Shown here: one piece after another, positions 12,854 through 27,371 of the stretch
Layout: each line of letters begins with the position of its first letter
Numbering within the stretch: position 1 is the first letter of the stretch
NCBI RefSeq assembly: GCF_020740795.1
Contig: NC_067286.1
Coordinates: 30,652,003 to 30,716,002 of the forward strand
DNA length: 64,000 bases
Direction of reading: 5' to 3'
Source: Apus apus
Lineage: Eukaryota > Chordata > Aves > Apodiformes > Apodidae
Translations under genes and position numbers: made by a program
Notes under the pieces: generated by a model
What the model was told of the DNA's origin: nothing
The model's database searches: none
The model's input: only the letters and a program-made list of their open reading frames with translations

Positions 12854-15800
12854 AAGTCAAATTGCTTAAATAAATGTGCCTTGTCTTTATCCAATCCTAC
12901 TCTGCCTCACCAAGTTGGCATTTCTGTGGCAATATGGCAGTAAATGATACCTCTGGCTGAGGGAACTGTACTGTTGAGATTTATGGTGCTGCTGAAGCAG
13001 TGATAGCACAGACTTTGGGAGCACCTTTTCTGCCCTAAAGAAGTACTGATTAAGTACAGTTATTCACGTGCAGAAATATCCTGCTAGAAATGGCAGTCTC
13101 CCAGAACCCCTCTTGTTGCTCTGTGCCTTGCGCTGCATGTAGTGATACACATAAATATGAGAGTGATCCCATAACCTGAAAAGCCATGGGTCTTGTGGCC
13201 CTACTGTGCCTGCAACCAGCAGGTCTTATTGCTCTTGTTATTATTTGAATTTTGCTGTGCTAATCACCTCTGTCTGAGTTGGGGTTGTTAATGACAGAAA
13301 GTACCTGTTAAATGGAGCCCAGGTCCCTCATGAAAACACCCCACCTCCAAGCTTGCTGGTAGCATGCTCATATCAGGTGGTATGAGTGTGACGAGTATCT
13401 CCCACAAAACGGGAAAGTCACAATCGCAGCTTTATTTTCCCTTGGATTCAGTGTCCTCTGAGAACTGTATCTGGATTTCCAGAAAGCTACAGTTGTGGTA
13501 GCTGCTGTGGACACAGTAGACACCTAATCTGTAGCTTGCTAAAGTTTCTTTCAGTGCCATGATAGATTGAGCTGTGAGGCACAGAAACTTGCGTTGGTGG
13601 TGGATGTGGTGCCTTTGCTCCCACTGTGAGTGACACTGCACAGTACTCAATGGGCTGTAGTGAGGCACAGGCCTTGTGTGGTCTTTGCAGTGTGGATGTT
13701 CTGTGGGAAAGGTCACCCTGATGCATCTGAGGACCCTCTGTGCCTAATTTTGCACCAGCCAGTATTGATACTGAAGCAGAACGGTAAATTTTGTAACACT
13801 GCTTGCTCAGCTGCTCTCTTACATTCAAACAGGCAGGCAATACAGGTCACCAGATATCTCTTATCTTTCAGATCAAGCTCTTGTTGTTTAACTTAGGTAG
13901 CTTATTTCCAGATACTTGCTTTTCAAAACACTCAACAGCTGCTTTAGGGGGCTCTGAAAATATCTGGCTTTGTAGATCAGTTATTTGTCCTTGAGTGTGG
14001 GAGCTGCCTCATATTTTCTGTGATCAGCCTTTGTCAGGATATGTGCTTATGGATTTTTTAACAAGAACATTATTATTCATTGAAACCTCTTGGTGCATGA
14101 TGAATGAGATGTGTATTTTGCAGTGAGCCATTAGAGGAGAAAGCTAAGGAGAAAGCAGATATGGGTTAAAAAGGTGATGGCATACTCTTTGGGGGGACTC
14201 TATAACAGATCCCAAGGATCAACTCATGAGAGCATGATACTCGCAGAACTGGATTGAACTGTTCCTTCTAATCCTCTAGGGAAGGGTGAAACACCTCAAA
14301 GGCATCCAGCCCAGTGATGTTAAGTGTGTCTGTCTGGAGAATTTCTTACTGACTGCTTCAGGCAACCAGTTTAAATTCTTATGCATTCAAATAACTGCAA
14401 AGTATAGAGAGGATAACATTGCTTTCCATCCTGACTGCTTGCAGTCATCACTGGTATAGCCTGGGGCATCTGGAGAACTATGTGGGGCATCTTCTACAGA
14501 GGCTCTTTAGAAACTTCACTTTTCTTGGCTATCTGTTGAAAAGTCTTCCCCCTAGAAGGAAGCGGGTGCTTTTGCATGAGGTGGTGTTGTCTGGCTATGA
14601 AATTCAAGTGAAACTGGATGGCAGCTGTGAGAATGTGGGCCAGTAAACCTGTTCAGTAAAAGTATTCATGAACACTGAGATACAATTCGCATTTTTAGAA
14701 GCCATATATGTTACAGTGGAGACCTGAGTTAATGGTACCTGCTCTTCCCAGCACTGAGGTGACCACCATAAGTGGTGTTACGCTGCTCAGCTGATCCTAG
14801 TATAGACACCTTGCTCGTGTGTTGTGTGAGAGGTGCAGTTCTACAGTTTAACATGTCTCATGCATTTTTAACTGGAGGGGGAGCAAGGCTCACTTGGCCT
14901 CCCTGGCCAGGTTATGAGCCTGTGTGCTTTTCTGTGCCGCCTCACTGGGATCTGCTTAAGACTTCGGCCTGAGTTCTTAAGGTTTGCACAAGCAGCAGTG
15001 ACAGGGATGGTGAAAACTTGCACTACTGTGCTGAGGAAGGACTGAGAGCTTTTCCCAGCTGCCTGTGGATTATCATTGTTGTGCCTGATGCTTAGGCTGT
15101 TCTCTGGGGTGCACTTATGCTAGCAGAGGATGACTGTGCTCTTTCTGATGATGGGGTGCATAAAGCAGTCACTGTAGAAAAGAGGCTGGAGAACTGTCTG
15201 GGGAAATGTTGGGAAGCTGCTAAAATACAACACATAGAGGGGACTGGACTCACTTCAATGCATTGTCTCTTCCTCAGCAGCTTGGTGGATGTATTGCTGT
15301 AATTTTCAGAAATATTTTGTACAGTCGGAGCAATGGTGTTTGAGGAGGACAGAGTGAAACAGAGTTTAGTCTTCTTTTATATAAGAACAGAAAACTGATT
15401 TCTTGCCATGTGTGACTATTGGAAACTTGGTGGCTACCATAAGGAATGTGCTTAGCATAATTTCTACAAATATTATATAGCAATGTAAAATACTCTCAAC
15501 CCCTTGAAGCCATAGATGAACCATGAGTTTAAGGGTGAAAAAGTTGTGTGCTAAGTTGGAAAAACCTTGCCTTAGCAAGAAAGACAGGGTCATCTTTTCT
15601 TCAGAGAGGCATAAGATTTGCTCTACCTCTGCAATTTTGAGGCTTAAGCGTGTTACACAACTTGGATCTTTTGGGAGGAGTTGGTGTAGTAGTGAGATAG
15701 GCTTGTCAGCAGCAGGACCTTCTATCTGGTGCTTGGCATGCCAGATAAGTTGGTTTTATTGAATTCTGTGGAGCCACTTGCTGCTTTATTTTGACCCTGG

Positions 15801-18800
15801 TGCATGAGACTGGCTCTTAGTAGAGTCACCCAGATCCCTGGGACTTCCTGGGCCAAGCCAAAAGATGTTTAAGTGAGCAAAACTGCTAGCATTAATATGA
15901 TTAGCAAAAAAAGCAAACTTCCTGTTCCCTTCCCGCCATTGCCTTCCCTGCTCTTATACCCCCACTGCATGAGAGCAGAACTTGGTCATAGGATGTTTGT
16001 GGTGTGGCCTGGTGCCAGTTTAACCTCTTGGCTCCCTATTAGGCAGTAAAGCAGAACCATGTTTTCCCCATGTTGGTTTCCTGTGTCTTTCCTGCTCAGC
16101 TGGCAATGCATTCATCCTATTGGTAAGAGCTGGATCAGGCCTTTGTAAGCCAACTCTTGTACCAGTACTGCAACTGGCTGACCTCAGACTTCTACCTACA
16201 GTTATCCCCACTTCTCCTTCTTCCAATTCTTTTGCTGATTTGAAGCACTGCAACATGAACAAGGCTCTGTAGAAACCTTCTTCACCCTCAGTGCACTGAA
16301 ACACTCCCATCGACGAGGCTGGGGTATGCATGAATAAACAAAGGGCATTTTGGTCTCTCCTCCATGTGAATCTTTGATTTGTCATTTTATCTCTGTAGTC
16401 TGAAAGCCTCCTGGAAGCGTGTTCACCCCTGTGGTGTGGGAAATGACAGCAAAACTGGCCTTTCCATTGTGTTAGAGCCAAGATAAGAAGTTCTGGCAGG
16501 TGAAAAGGCTGTTTCTTAGCTATTTCACTACAGTGGATGCCACTGGCGTGCGTCTCCATATATCACCTGTCGCTCAGATTGGAGTGGTTTCAAGTAGGTC
16601 TCTGAATACCAGCAATCCAGGGCTTCTGGGCAGTCTCAATAGACAGGTGAGGCTGCAGGGCAGATTTCTTAAGCAGCAGCTTGTTCCACGTCCTCTTAGA
16701 TGACTTACATGGTGAATGGGAAGGGAAGGCAGGGGTGACTTGATGTATCAGCTGGTTTGCTTTCTTAGCAGTCTGCTTGACTTTGCAGGGACTATGTGTT
16801 ACTGCAGTATAGAGCCAGCCCTTCAGGATACCACAGGTGGGTTCTCCTTGTCCATCCTATGTGTGGTCCTCATTTTCAGAGGGACCCTTATGAAGTCTTT
16901 TACCTCTGTGCTGTGTTGCATCAAGTGGGCAGCCTGTTCGCTCTGCACCTTCCATGAGCAGAGTGCTATATGGCTGGAGAAGTTTTACTCAGAATACTCA
17001 TGCTTCCTTTTTCAATGCTCAGGACAACTCTCCCCTCCTGCAGAGGTGCTGAACCAAGGCCATTTGGCAATTGAGTAAGGACTTCTGCTTTCCATGGCCT
17101 TTGGATCAGGCAGCCAAAGCACTTGCTACTCCATGCTGCACTCAGATTTTACCAGTGCTGTAAATGGAAGTTCTGATGTTACATCTTCGCTGCAGGAGCT
17201 AACCCATAAAGGCCTCTGAGAGATGAGGAAGAGTGAGAGAACCATGTATGGGCTCTGCATCCCAGCTGAGTGCTCTTTTCTTCATCATGGAAAGTGATGT
17301 GCACATCCATGAGCCTTGTTTCCTGGCCAGATTCCTTGGCTTTATAGCAGTTGAGTTTCTTTTGCTGCCACCTGTGATCCCTTCCAGTTTATTTAAATCT
17401 ACCCTTCAGTAGATGATTAAATAAATCTGCTACTTAATGTATTAACCCCAAGAAAACTTTAAAATTTGGCTCCACAGGTGAAAAAAAAACAAACCACAAA
17501 AAAAATTAATTGATTTCTTAAGTGCTAAACAATGACAAAGAAAGGATACTTTGTTTAGAGCTGTTTGGTCCATATCAATGTCAGGATTTATCACAACAGA
17601 AAATAATTTCCTAAGGAAAGCTGTGGTTACAGCCAAAAGCAGTTTAAGCTTTTTAAGCATGTTCAAGCTTCCAAGTGAGTTTTCTACATATCTTACCTGG
17701 TTTGGGGAGACGTGGAGATCTCCCACTGATGAGGGAGGAGAGAGCAGTAGCTCGAATGCAAGAGTGTGGTGGGAAGAGGAGTATGTGGGTATCTTTGTTC
17801 AAGCCTCTGCCTTCCTTCTAGCTCTGCTCGTGTTACTGTACAGGAGGCACATCTCCAGAGGAAGTGTTTGTCTTGGCTTCACCTGGGTCCACACACCGGG
17901 TGAGACCTTGCGCTTCCTCAGTGCTTGCTCATCAAGCACCTTTGGCAGCAGTGCTCGTAGGCGGCTGCGCTGCTCAGAGAGGGCTGGGTGGGGGCAGCGG
18001 GGGAGTACATTCATGAACACAACCAGTCTGTTTCAAAATGGCTAACGTGTGGAAACTTGCTTTTTCCTGAGGGTTTTGTTGGGCCGTTGGGGAACTCTGG
18101 CCAGGGATGAGACTATTTCCAGCTGTGGTGAGCCAAGTGTGAACTCACTCTGGGCAAGATGCCCAGCTCCACTGGTTTTCTCCTGCCAGAAATCCTCACC
18201 CTCCAGCCAACCATACCAGTCCTCAGTTTCTGCCACTCCTCTGTTAAAGATCTCTGAAGGGAGAGGAGAGTAAGGAGACCAGGCAGAGCAAGATACTGCT
18301 GAGGAGGGGAGTGAGGGGAGGCACTGAAGAGCTTGCACAGGGAGTGCGATGGTGTGGTGCCACCACCAAGGGGTGGCTGTTGTGGGTGAGGGCTGTGGGG
18401 ACCTGCTTTTTCTAGAGTGGAGAGGAAAAAATGGGTGGTGGGGATGCAAGGGGTTAGCTTTCCTTGGTTAGGCAGAGCTACCCAACCTGCGGGGACATAC
18501 TGCTGGCAGTACCATCAGGCTAGTAATCTGGGAATGAGTATTGTTCCCTTCATTATGGTTTCAACACACTGGGGACTTCTGTAAAATAGGATATTCCTTT
18601 CCTCTTTTGTGGAAGGTGCTGCAGAGCAGAAGGTGCCCTTTAAAGAGGAGGCTGTGCATCTGGGACCTCTTGTCCTCCACAGAAAAGGCATGGCCACAAA
18701 AAACTTCATATTCCAGAGCTGGCAGTCCCTGTTGCAGTCTCTGTGCATTGGAATTTGTCTTGCAGGAATCCACTGGTTCGGCTGCTTCTCAGCAAAGACT

Positions 18801-20471
18801 GCTCTGCAGTGTGCAGGGAGCCTCCCTGCATGTTATTCATGTTCATGGTACAGATTTTTAGCAACTGGAGGTGCTAAAGGATTAATGGCTGGTACTGTCA
18901 TCCTTCCAGTGCTAGCAACGATTGCTAAGCTGCTCTTTCTGGTCAGTGCCTTTGGTTGCTGATACCATGAGTGTTTGCATTTGGCTGTTTGGTTGGAGCT
19001 AGTGGGTCTCTGGTAAAGAGTTTCTAAAATGCCTGTAGTCACAACTTCTTGTGTGCGTAAACCAAGCATCACGAGCATGATGCTGTATAGGTAACTTAGT
19101 GTGCAGGCACCTGTCTGCAGCCTGTCTTCTGGGTCCAGTCATGTAGAGGTGTTGGAGCTGATGAGGCCAGTGTATCAACAGGAGACTTTCTGTTCCTGCA
19201 AACACACCTCCAGCACTGATAATTTTTATGTGGCAGCCTATCATTTAGTGACACATTACACTGTTCCTTGCTGTTGCTGCCTGTCACTAATGGCCTGATC
19301 CAGCCAGCTACTGACACCCTCCTGAAAGCTGTTTCCATCCTAAACCCAAAGGAGGTTTCCCCTCCCCCTCCTATAATGACTTGTTTCTTTAAAGCTGTTA
19401 ACTGGCCATAATCCAATCATTACTACTGTAATTAGTGAACTGCTTACAGTAATCAAAACATTTGAAGCATAATAGCTTCTGTGTTTCCAAAGCTTGGAAC
19501 AACTTTTTCCTGCAGTCCTGTGAGAGGCAATTACTGCTGATAGTCCAGGGGTGGGTGCAGGGGACGCAGAGCAAGCTTGATGCTGGTCATGCTGCTTCTT
19601 GTACAGAGCCTCAGGTGGCTCCACATGGACTTTGCACAGCAGGGAGAAGCTCAGGAGCCCCGTGAAGGTGAGCAGGTGTGCCCAGCTCATGGCGATCTCC
19701 TGCTCTGCCTTTGTCAGAAAGGAGCCTCCTCTTTGCAAGCTGTGTCAGAGAATGCTGGTGTTGGGTAGAACTTGCAGAGCAGCTAGTGGCATTGAAAGTG
19801 TGATGTAGTGGTACTTAACATTTGACTTATATTATGGTACAAAATGCCTCCATTGCACCAGGCTCAATGTCTCTTCTTGCTGTCAGAACACCCTCTTGTT
19901 CCTATGCACAGTGTCTGTGCTCTCTGCCCACCCACCAAATTACTAACTTTGTAGGCAAAGCGAAGAGACTTCAGCTCGAGGTCCTGCAGGTTAATTCTGC
20001 AGGACTTGGTGTTTCCAAGCAGGCACATCCCTCTGCTGCATGCTTCCGCTGCTTCTCTTTTTGGGAGCTGGGTTTTCTGAAAGCTTCTCCTGCCCTGCCC
20101 TGCATACCCTGACAGGAGAGCAGTATTGGTGCACTTGTCTCCAGCCTTTGTTCTGCTTCCTCATTTTTACCTCCAGAGATGAAGCTTCCTGTAACTCAGG
20201 CTGTTCTTGGGGAGGAGAAGGAGTACCACAGTGAGGAACAAGCATGGGCAGCTTTTAAAGTGGAGAGTCCTGCTGGATGAGAAGGACAAGAGTGAGCAAG
20301 TACACACAACTGCAGCAAGCAAAGGCCCTGCAGTAAAATGCCTAGCTGCCAACCATCAGTTGGCAGGTAGGGTAAGGTATTAATTTGCAGTATTTGGCCA
20401 TTTGGTCAGAAAAATGAAGTGTCTTTTTCACCTAAGGATGAGGTTATTTTTTAAAAAAGCAACATTAAAAT

Positions 20472-20619
20472 CCTAAACCAATCAACCAAACAAAAAAACC
20501 CAAAGCAAAACAACAAATAACAAACCCCAACAATCAAGCAACCAACCAAACACCACCACCATCCTCCAAAAAGACCCCCATCCAAAATCCAACCTCACCC
20601 CACAACTCCTTCCCATCAC
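20472..20619 (+). repeat. A/C-rich, almost G-free low-complexity tract
   Basis: Over about 148 bases the + strand is nearly all A and C. Only three G and a small number of T residues occur. It consists of degenerate CAA, CCAA, ACC and CAAA words and is not a clean tandem repeat. The complementary strand is therefore G/T-rich with several short G-runs. It interrupts otherwise ordinary intron sequence and encodes nothing. It may be a decayed microsatellite. Confidence 0.8.
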
Positions 20620-23600
20620 AGAATTTTCATTTTGCTCTTGAGTTGCTTTTCCAGGCTTTATTCCTATGTGGTCTTGGGCAGTAGAGGCACTATAAGATGC
20701 ACAGTCTGTGTCCTGGCCTCGGCAGGTGAAGTGAGCAGCGAAACAGCCTCTGATGGGAATGGTTTTGTTTTGTGTTCTGGATTTTGCGTAGGAGAGATGT
20801 TCTTGCCCTTCTGGACCTTAGGTGTGCTGTCAATGTCTGCCACTGCTGTCTATATACTTATTGCCCCAGAAATCTGCTGTTATTAAGTGAGTTGTGTGAA
20901 AGATTGAAAATGTACTTGTTGGCATGTAGGTCAGAGGGGTCACTAAGGTGAGGAGCAAGTCGTAGAGTGCCAGTGGCCAGAGATCGAAGTGGTGTGCCTC
21001 GTGATGCGCCAAGATCTCTTCTGGCTGGCTTGAGCAGTGTCTCCTCATTGCCTTGCACTCTGCCTTTGCATCTATCTGCATCTTCCTGCAACCTCTTGCC
21101 ATGCTCCTAGTCTGCAGGATACTTGGGGAAATAGGGTTTGTACAGTGCCCTGCCCAGCAGAACTCTAATCTGAGTGTGGTTCCCACATGCTGCAAGGCCA
21201 TGAGCTCTGAAGCAGTGGTAACTGATTTTTAAATGGACACTTTTTTTTTTTTAAATTTTAAGCATTCTCTTAAGTCCGCTTGGGCGCATTACAGCACACG
21301 TAAGTTGCTTCCCTGTTTGTGGTACTCGCTTACAATCCCCTTGACTCAAGTTAACTTTCAATTCTGTATTCTTCACTAGCACCATGCATTTATTTGACTT
21401 GCTGTTGGTTGTAGGTGTACAGCCACTATCAGCACACCCTGTTTGAGTGCTTCCCAGTCTCTCTTCAGGATGAAGTCTAGTAATAGACTGAGTCAGAAGT
21501 GGTGATCATGTATTTCTGTCATCTTTAGCCTCAGATGTCTGCTTTCAGTGTGCTGCTACAAAATTGCAACCGTGGAGGTCCTCTTCTCCACACCCCTGGA
21601 GATATGCTAATGTAGTACACCAGCTTTTTGTATCAAGTTTCTGCTGTGGGTGTAGCCAAAGAGAATAAAATCATCAGCATACTATTTTTTGTAAATTTTG
21701 CTTTGCATTTAAACCTCTCATGGCACTCCTTGGTAGCTCTTTTTCTGTGTGTATTTCCCTATGCCAAATATTGCTGCCTCCTCTTCTCCTGGCCCTTCCT
21801 TGCCCCAGCTTCATTAATAGGAACTGGGAAGGGAAATCTGTGTTCCCATCTTACTCTGCCATTGTGTTCAGTGATCTCATGTGCTTTGGATTGAAGATTG
21901 CTGTTCTGCTTAGGTGGGTTGCTGGCTTTCATGATCTGATACATGAACAGAACTACGTGGTGCTGGAACGAGCCTTTCAAACATTTTGTTAATAAGTTTT
22001 TAATACTTATCTTCATCTCATCCATAGAAGGACTATTTTGGTGGTGTCACTTTTTCCTCAGATTTTATTTGGAAGTCACCTGTTGGTGGTGGGCTTCAGC
22101 AGCTCCTTAAGTCTTTCTCTGCTTCTGAGCAGTGCAGCAGCAAGTAAGCTTTTAGTATGGGAGTGAGCGCTGTGCACGGAGCACAGTCAGCCTGTGGGAA
22201 TCAAAGATGTGGATTTGGTCTGCACAGCCCATCCAAAGGAACAGCTCTCCAGGCATAGTGCAAAGCTCTTGTTCAGAGGAGTGCAATAAGCAGTAAGCTA
22301 TGTTCTTTGGATGAGTGCGCTTCTGAGTGTGAGTGCTGTCCTGATGCTATAGCAAAGTGAGGCATTGGCAAAATTCGCCTGAGTTTGTTCCACTCTGACC
22401 TTCCTGTGTGGTGCATTGGTAAATCACATTTTCCTATGACTTCGTCTCATGTGAACCCTTAGCAAGGTTTTGTAAGGATGCTTATTTGTCATAAAATTGT
22501 GGTGCACCAGAACAGCAACCACCCTTCCTATCTTAGTAGAGAAGATTACAAGTATTAGGGAGACATGCCTGTTTCTGTCAAACTAGCAGGATCTTAATTT
22601 ACCTCTGATTTGCTACTTGCTTTGCCTTCCTAAGAAGATATGAGTGGGAAAAATACATATGTGTGTTCAGGATAAAATATTCCAGAACTCTAAATGTAGT
22701 TTATATAGCACTTACCTGCATTTTGGCTAGTGAACTTTGGTACTTTTGCAGCCTTACAAAAGGAGTGAATAAATGTATTGTGTAATTGTAGTCTCTAAAG
22801 TGCGTTCTAGACAGTTTGCCAGAGGGTGACATAAGGTATATTCAAATTGGCAGTCCCTGATGATTCCAAAGACCTGCCAAAATACTATGTTTTGCACCTA
22901 ATTTATTTAACTTTGGCATATTCAAGTGCTGAATGTTCTCCATCCATTTACTTGGGGCAAGACTTGCTCCAGATGCAGTTTCACAAGCGTCAGTCCAGTG
23001 CTGTGCTGTGCTTATCTGTCAGTCGTTCTCAGCTGGATGCACCCACAATCAGTACTTGTGTATGCTGTGGAAAAGTGAGTATTCAGCCAGATAAGAGTGG
23101 ATCCTGCTGAGCTTAAGGTTAAGAGAAAGAGGAGGTGTCAGGGTGGGAGAAGTGAAGGGTCAGTGTGGAATGGGACTGCCCACTTTGATGGCAGCTTGTC
23201 AATAAAGTGGTGAACACCAGCCGTGAAACCAGTCCCTCAGCAATATGGTATTTGGAGCTGCAGTAAATGCAGAAGAGATCTGGCTCTGCCAGCCAAAGGA
23301 GCTTGAGGTTTGTGCTCTGCTCCAGGCTTCTGAATACCTTGTACTGAGATGGAAAACAAAGCAGTGCTTTCTCACTTTCTTTAAGCCCTGCCCAAATTCC
23401 TTGAATTTTTGCAGCTTGGACCAGGTGATAGTTTTAGTCTGCATGTGAAAAGAGTAAACTGTCCACCAACTCTCCATGGGTAGGAGTGCACCTTAAAACC
23501 ACCTCTAGCTATGCAAGATATCTGAGATAGTGGGGGAACGGTTTTGGAGTGAGGGAATGGAAATCTGCCTGACAAATAAGTAGTGCTGGAAGCAGTGAGA

Positions 23601-26600
23601 CTCTGCTTATGGCTTGATAGAGTAAGGGGGCTGCACCAGCAACAGCTGCCTGAGAACTAAGTTTCCCCAGCTGCTCCTTTTCTCCCTTGCAAGTCACAGC
23701 CTTTGCATTGCTCCAGCGTAACTGTTTGTGGACATGAACTGTGAGCCAGATGAAAGAACTTAATCGGTGTTGAAATTAATTTACCAAAACAGTAAGAGGG
23801 AGAAGAGTTAAACCTAGATAGCTCCCCACTGCGAGGGAGCAGAGGGAGCAGCAAGAGAACGGGAAGGAGCTGGAGGGAGTCTAAGAAAAAGGAAAAAATA
23901 AACAAACCACTTTTAACTGTTTATGCTGTGGAAATAAATACCAGTAGATCTGTGTTCTGAACATCACATTTCCCCAATCCCTGGATTGGGATTTGGCATC
24001 TATCTCATTTTCAAGTCCAATGTAGTCTCCCGCCTGCTGGAAGCAAGTGCTTAATAGCTGGTCAGAGAAGTGCTGCTTAGCAGCTGTGGAGCTGGGAAAG
24101 AAGCTGCTTCTGTTGCCTGTGCAGGAACATTAGCCACCTCCGCTTAGGCCCTGCAGAGACTGCCAGAGCTCAGCAGTTCACATGAACTCAGTTGCTGCAG
24201 TTTTGAAGAAACAAAGCTGCTAAGCAAGTGCAGTCTTCAGCCCTGCAAGTCTGAAAGCTCAAAAACTGAAGACTTTGCCATGCTCTTCTGCCAAATGCCA
24301 GACTTCTTCCATGAACAGGTACCAGTAGTCTGATCTCCATCTTTAAAGAGCAGCAAGGCTGCTATAGGGAATTTGGGGAGAAAATGGCTGTGCTGTGGCT
24401 TGGCTCCTTATGCCTGGGAGCTGATGCTTCCCTGTTGGGGTAATGCAACAGGGCTGGCTGCTGGTGAAGTGAGCTGTGGGGTAATGCCAGGTCAGCAGAG
24501 AGATCCTCTGTTGAAGCTGCTCCACTGGTGCGTGCCTGGCTCTTCATTCTCTAGCAAATGCACAGTGGTCTGATCTGCTTTTGCTGCCTGGTCACTATTC
24601 ATATGGACCTGTATTGCTCTGCCAACTGTTGCTTCAAGTGTAGTTAAAAGTCTGCAGCATGAACGTGTCAGGGCTCTGTGCTGAGTCTTACTGGGTAAAG
24701 CTTAGCTTACAGCAGTACTAAATACAGTGAAACCACACAGAGAGCTGGAAACAGGTTCTGAATTAACAGCGTTGCGTTCTTAAGCATCAGGAAATCAGAG
24801 ATAAAAAGTGCTAGAGAGTAGCCTGCTAAGCAGTGTAAGAGGCTTAGGTGTTTTGGCAGCTGAAAAGGGAAGAAATTAATTATTTCACTTAACAATACCT
24901 TACCTGCATGCAGAAATAGGATGGCTGGCTCATGGCATGGGAGGCAGTCTAAGGTGGAAATGAGTAACTTCCTCTGTCAATTGCCAGTACAGTGCATAGG
25001 ATATGGGAGGTAGGATGTGAGGAGGTCCTGGGCCACTAATAAGTGTAACTAGTCTTGCTAAGTACTAAGTTGAACTTAATGCTGTGAAAACTCCACTTTC
25101 TGAGTTGGATTGCTTGATTTGTGCAGGAAGAAAATGTTTCCTTTACAAGCACAATGCTCTGTGGCCACCTGACTGTGTAAGAGGAAGGAAGAGTCCTGCA
25201 AAGGTTAGATCCTATGTGCCTTGATGATAGGATATGTGATCCCGTGGGAGGGAAGAGGATCCCATGGGAGAGAGAGGGACTGAAATTCATTACTTACCTG
25301 GCTTCCAGCCTGCAGCTTCAGGTCACTTTCCCTTCCCAAGCTGTGGTGGGTGCTGGCGTAGAGTTGTGGGTCATACCTGCACAACATGTGGGGCAGCAGT
25401 TGGAGTGGGAGCACAGCGTGTGATGTGCTGCACCGGATGCTTGAGCAGCAGCCGCAGTACCCCTGGGCAGTGGCCAACACCTACTGTGGCCTGTAACAAT
25501 TGTGTGATTGCTCGCTGAGGAAAGGGTTGGGACAACTGTGCCCTTGCTCTTCAAGCCCACCCACTGGTTATTCAGCGTGTTTGGCATGTGATTATTTCTT
25601 CCTGGCCGACAGACAAAATCAGCTTGAGCCTCCCCTGGTGGGATCTTGGTTACCCATACCCTTTTCCCTGCAAAGCTGCACGTAGACGAGTGGTGGTGTT
25701 GGATGTGGCTGTGGCTGGTGCCCAGCCATATGCTTGGGTCAGAGCAGATTGCTGAATAAAGCAGACTTCCAGGGGACTGGTTATGGTGGAAATTGCTTTC
25801 ATCGTTCTGCAACCTGCCATTGTGTGCACGTGGTTTTCGAGAGGAGAAGCAGGAAGCACCAAACTGAGGACAAAAGGCCAGTATGTGGGGACATTGTTTT
25901 GCTGTTCACATTGCAACTTTGTGCTGACATGCAGCTGCCAGCAGGAAGAGGGTTAAGCACACTTATCACACGGCATGGTTCTGTTTACTGCATACTACTC
26001 ATAATGGGGGCTGGCATCCAAATCTGGAAGATTAGCACTCAACCAGAGTCCCTGAAATGTGTTTCATGTTGGTATTCTTGTCAAGCTATGCTGTGTGCCA
26101 TCCACTCTCTTGCACAGACCTGCTTGCCCCTGCAGCACTCAGGGGGAGTTATGGGGAGAGCAGAAAAATTGACAGTTTTCGGAACAAAGACTGAATTGGC
26201 CTCAACTGCACTGGTTTAAGTTTGAAGCCAGGGGCATTTTGCCAGGAATTAACTTACTCCATAATAACTTGATCTCTACCAGAGGAGTTTCTGGCTTGAT
26301 CCTGTTCTGATATTAGTGCATCAAGCTATCCAGGCTCAACAGTGACCAGTTTGGGAAGTGGGAACCTGCCTTTTGGTGTAAAGGTTTGGATAGGTGTCAC
26401 TCAGCAATTTGACCAGTACTGAATACAAGCAGTAGTGGTGGTGGAGAACCAAGTATGAAATTAAAATTAGTTTTTGATGAGTAGTTTTGGACAAGAGAGA
26501 AGGTGTAGTTTTGCAGCATGATCTATAGCTTAACCCTTGCTATCAACATGGGCATAACTGTAGCAAACTTCCATAGGGCTTAAGGTGGAGGGTGATTTAC

Positions 26601-27355
26601 CTTCTGACTATTCCTTGTGTGCAAGGCAGACCCCTTTGTTTCTGTGTCCTAACAAACTTGTTTCTGCTTATACCCATAAGCAGCATGGGGCTTTTCCCTT
26701 CTTCAGTCTCATACCAGATGACTTGTGAAGACCTACCTTGTCCTTCTTAGAGCTTCAACACATGGCAGCAACCTGCATTGCTGCTGATGTCCAAAGCTGC
26801 TTCTGAAGACTCCATCACCCTCTTTCTGTCTGACCTGAAAAGTCTGATTATCATCCATGGATCAAGTTTGCATGAATTAGATATGGAAGAGGAAGGATGG
26901 AGAGGTTTACCTTTTTTCCCCCTCTATGATGAAGCTGAAGCTAATGGAAAAAGAGCTTTTCTTGACCATGCTATTTGTTATTGGGGTCTACCTGCTTAGG
27001 AAGCTCTTGGGCTGAAGACGAATAGGATAGGATTCCCAGTATAAGCATAAACTTGAAATAAACCTTTCTGTGTGTTTCTTAGTAATGTCAGAAGGACCTT
27101 CTTTTTTTTTTTTTTCTCAACAAAGTTGACTTTTGTTTACTCTTTTGTACTTCAGCAGGAAAGGAGATGAGTTTTGGCTTCCTATTCTGTTGAGTGCTAG
27201 GTATGGCTGCTAGTCTATGGTACAGTTTCTTAGTCACAAATATTAAAAAATATAGCAGTTTGAGTCTGTCTTGAATTAACTTTTCTATATTGGTTTTCCA
27301 CTAACCTGTATTATTGTAGGAGAAAGAGAAAGCTACTTAAACTTCTAAAAATCAC

Positions 27356-27371
27356 ATTCTATGATTCTGTG
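27356..27371 (+). repeat. Two attctRtg octamers, possible CR1 3' tail
   Basis: The units attctatg (27356-27363) and attctgtg (27364-27371) are adjacent. This 8-bp unit is the characteristic terminal repeat of CR1 LINEs. The sequence to the left has no clear CR1 3' UTR similarity, so this is either an extremely short 5'-truncated insertion or coincidence. Confidence 0.3.

Noticed and set aside
16020..16559. 179-codon minus-strand open frame in intron 1
   Set aside because: Longest featureless frame in the intron. No known motif, membrane segment or signal peptide is evident, and its length is within chance expectation.
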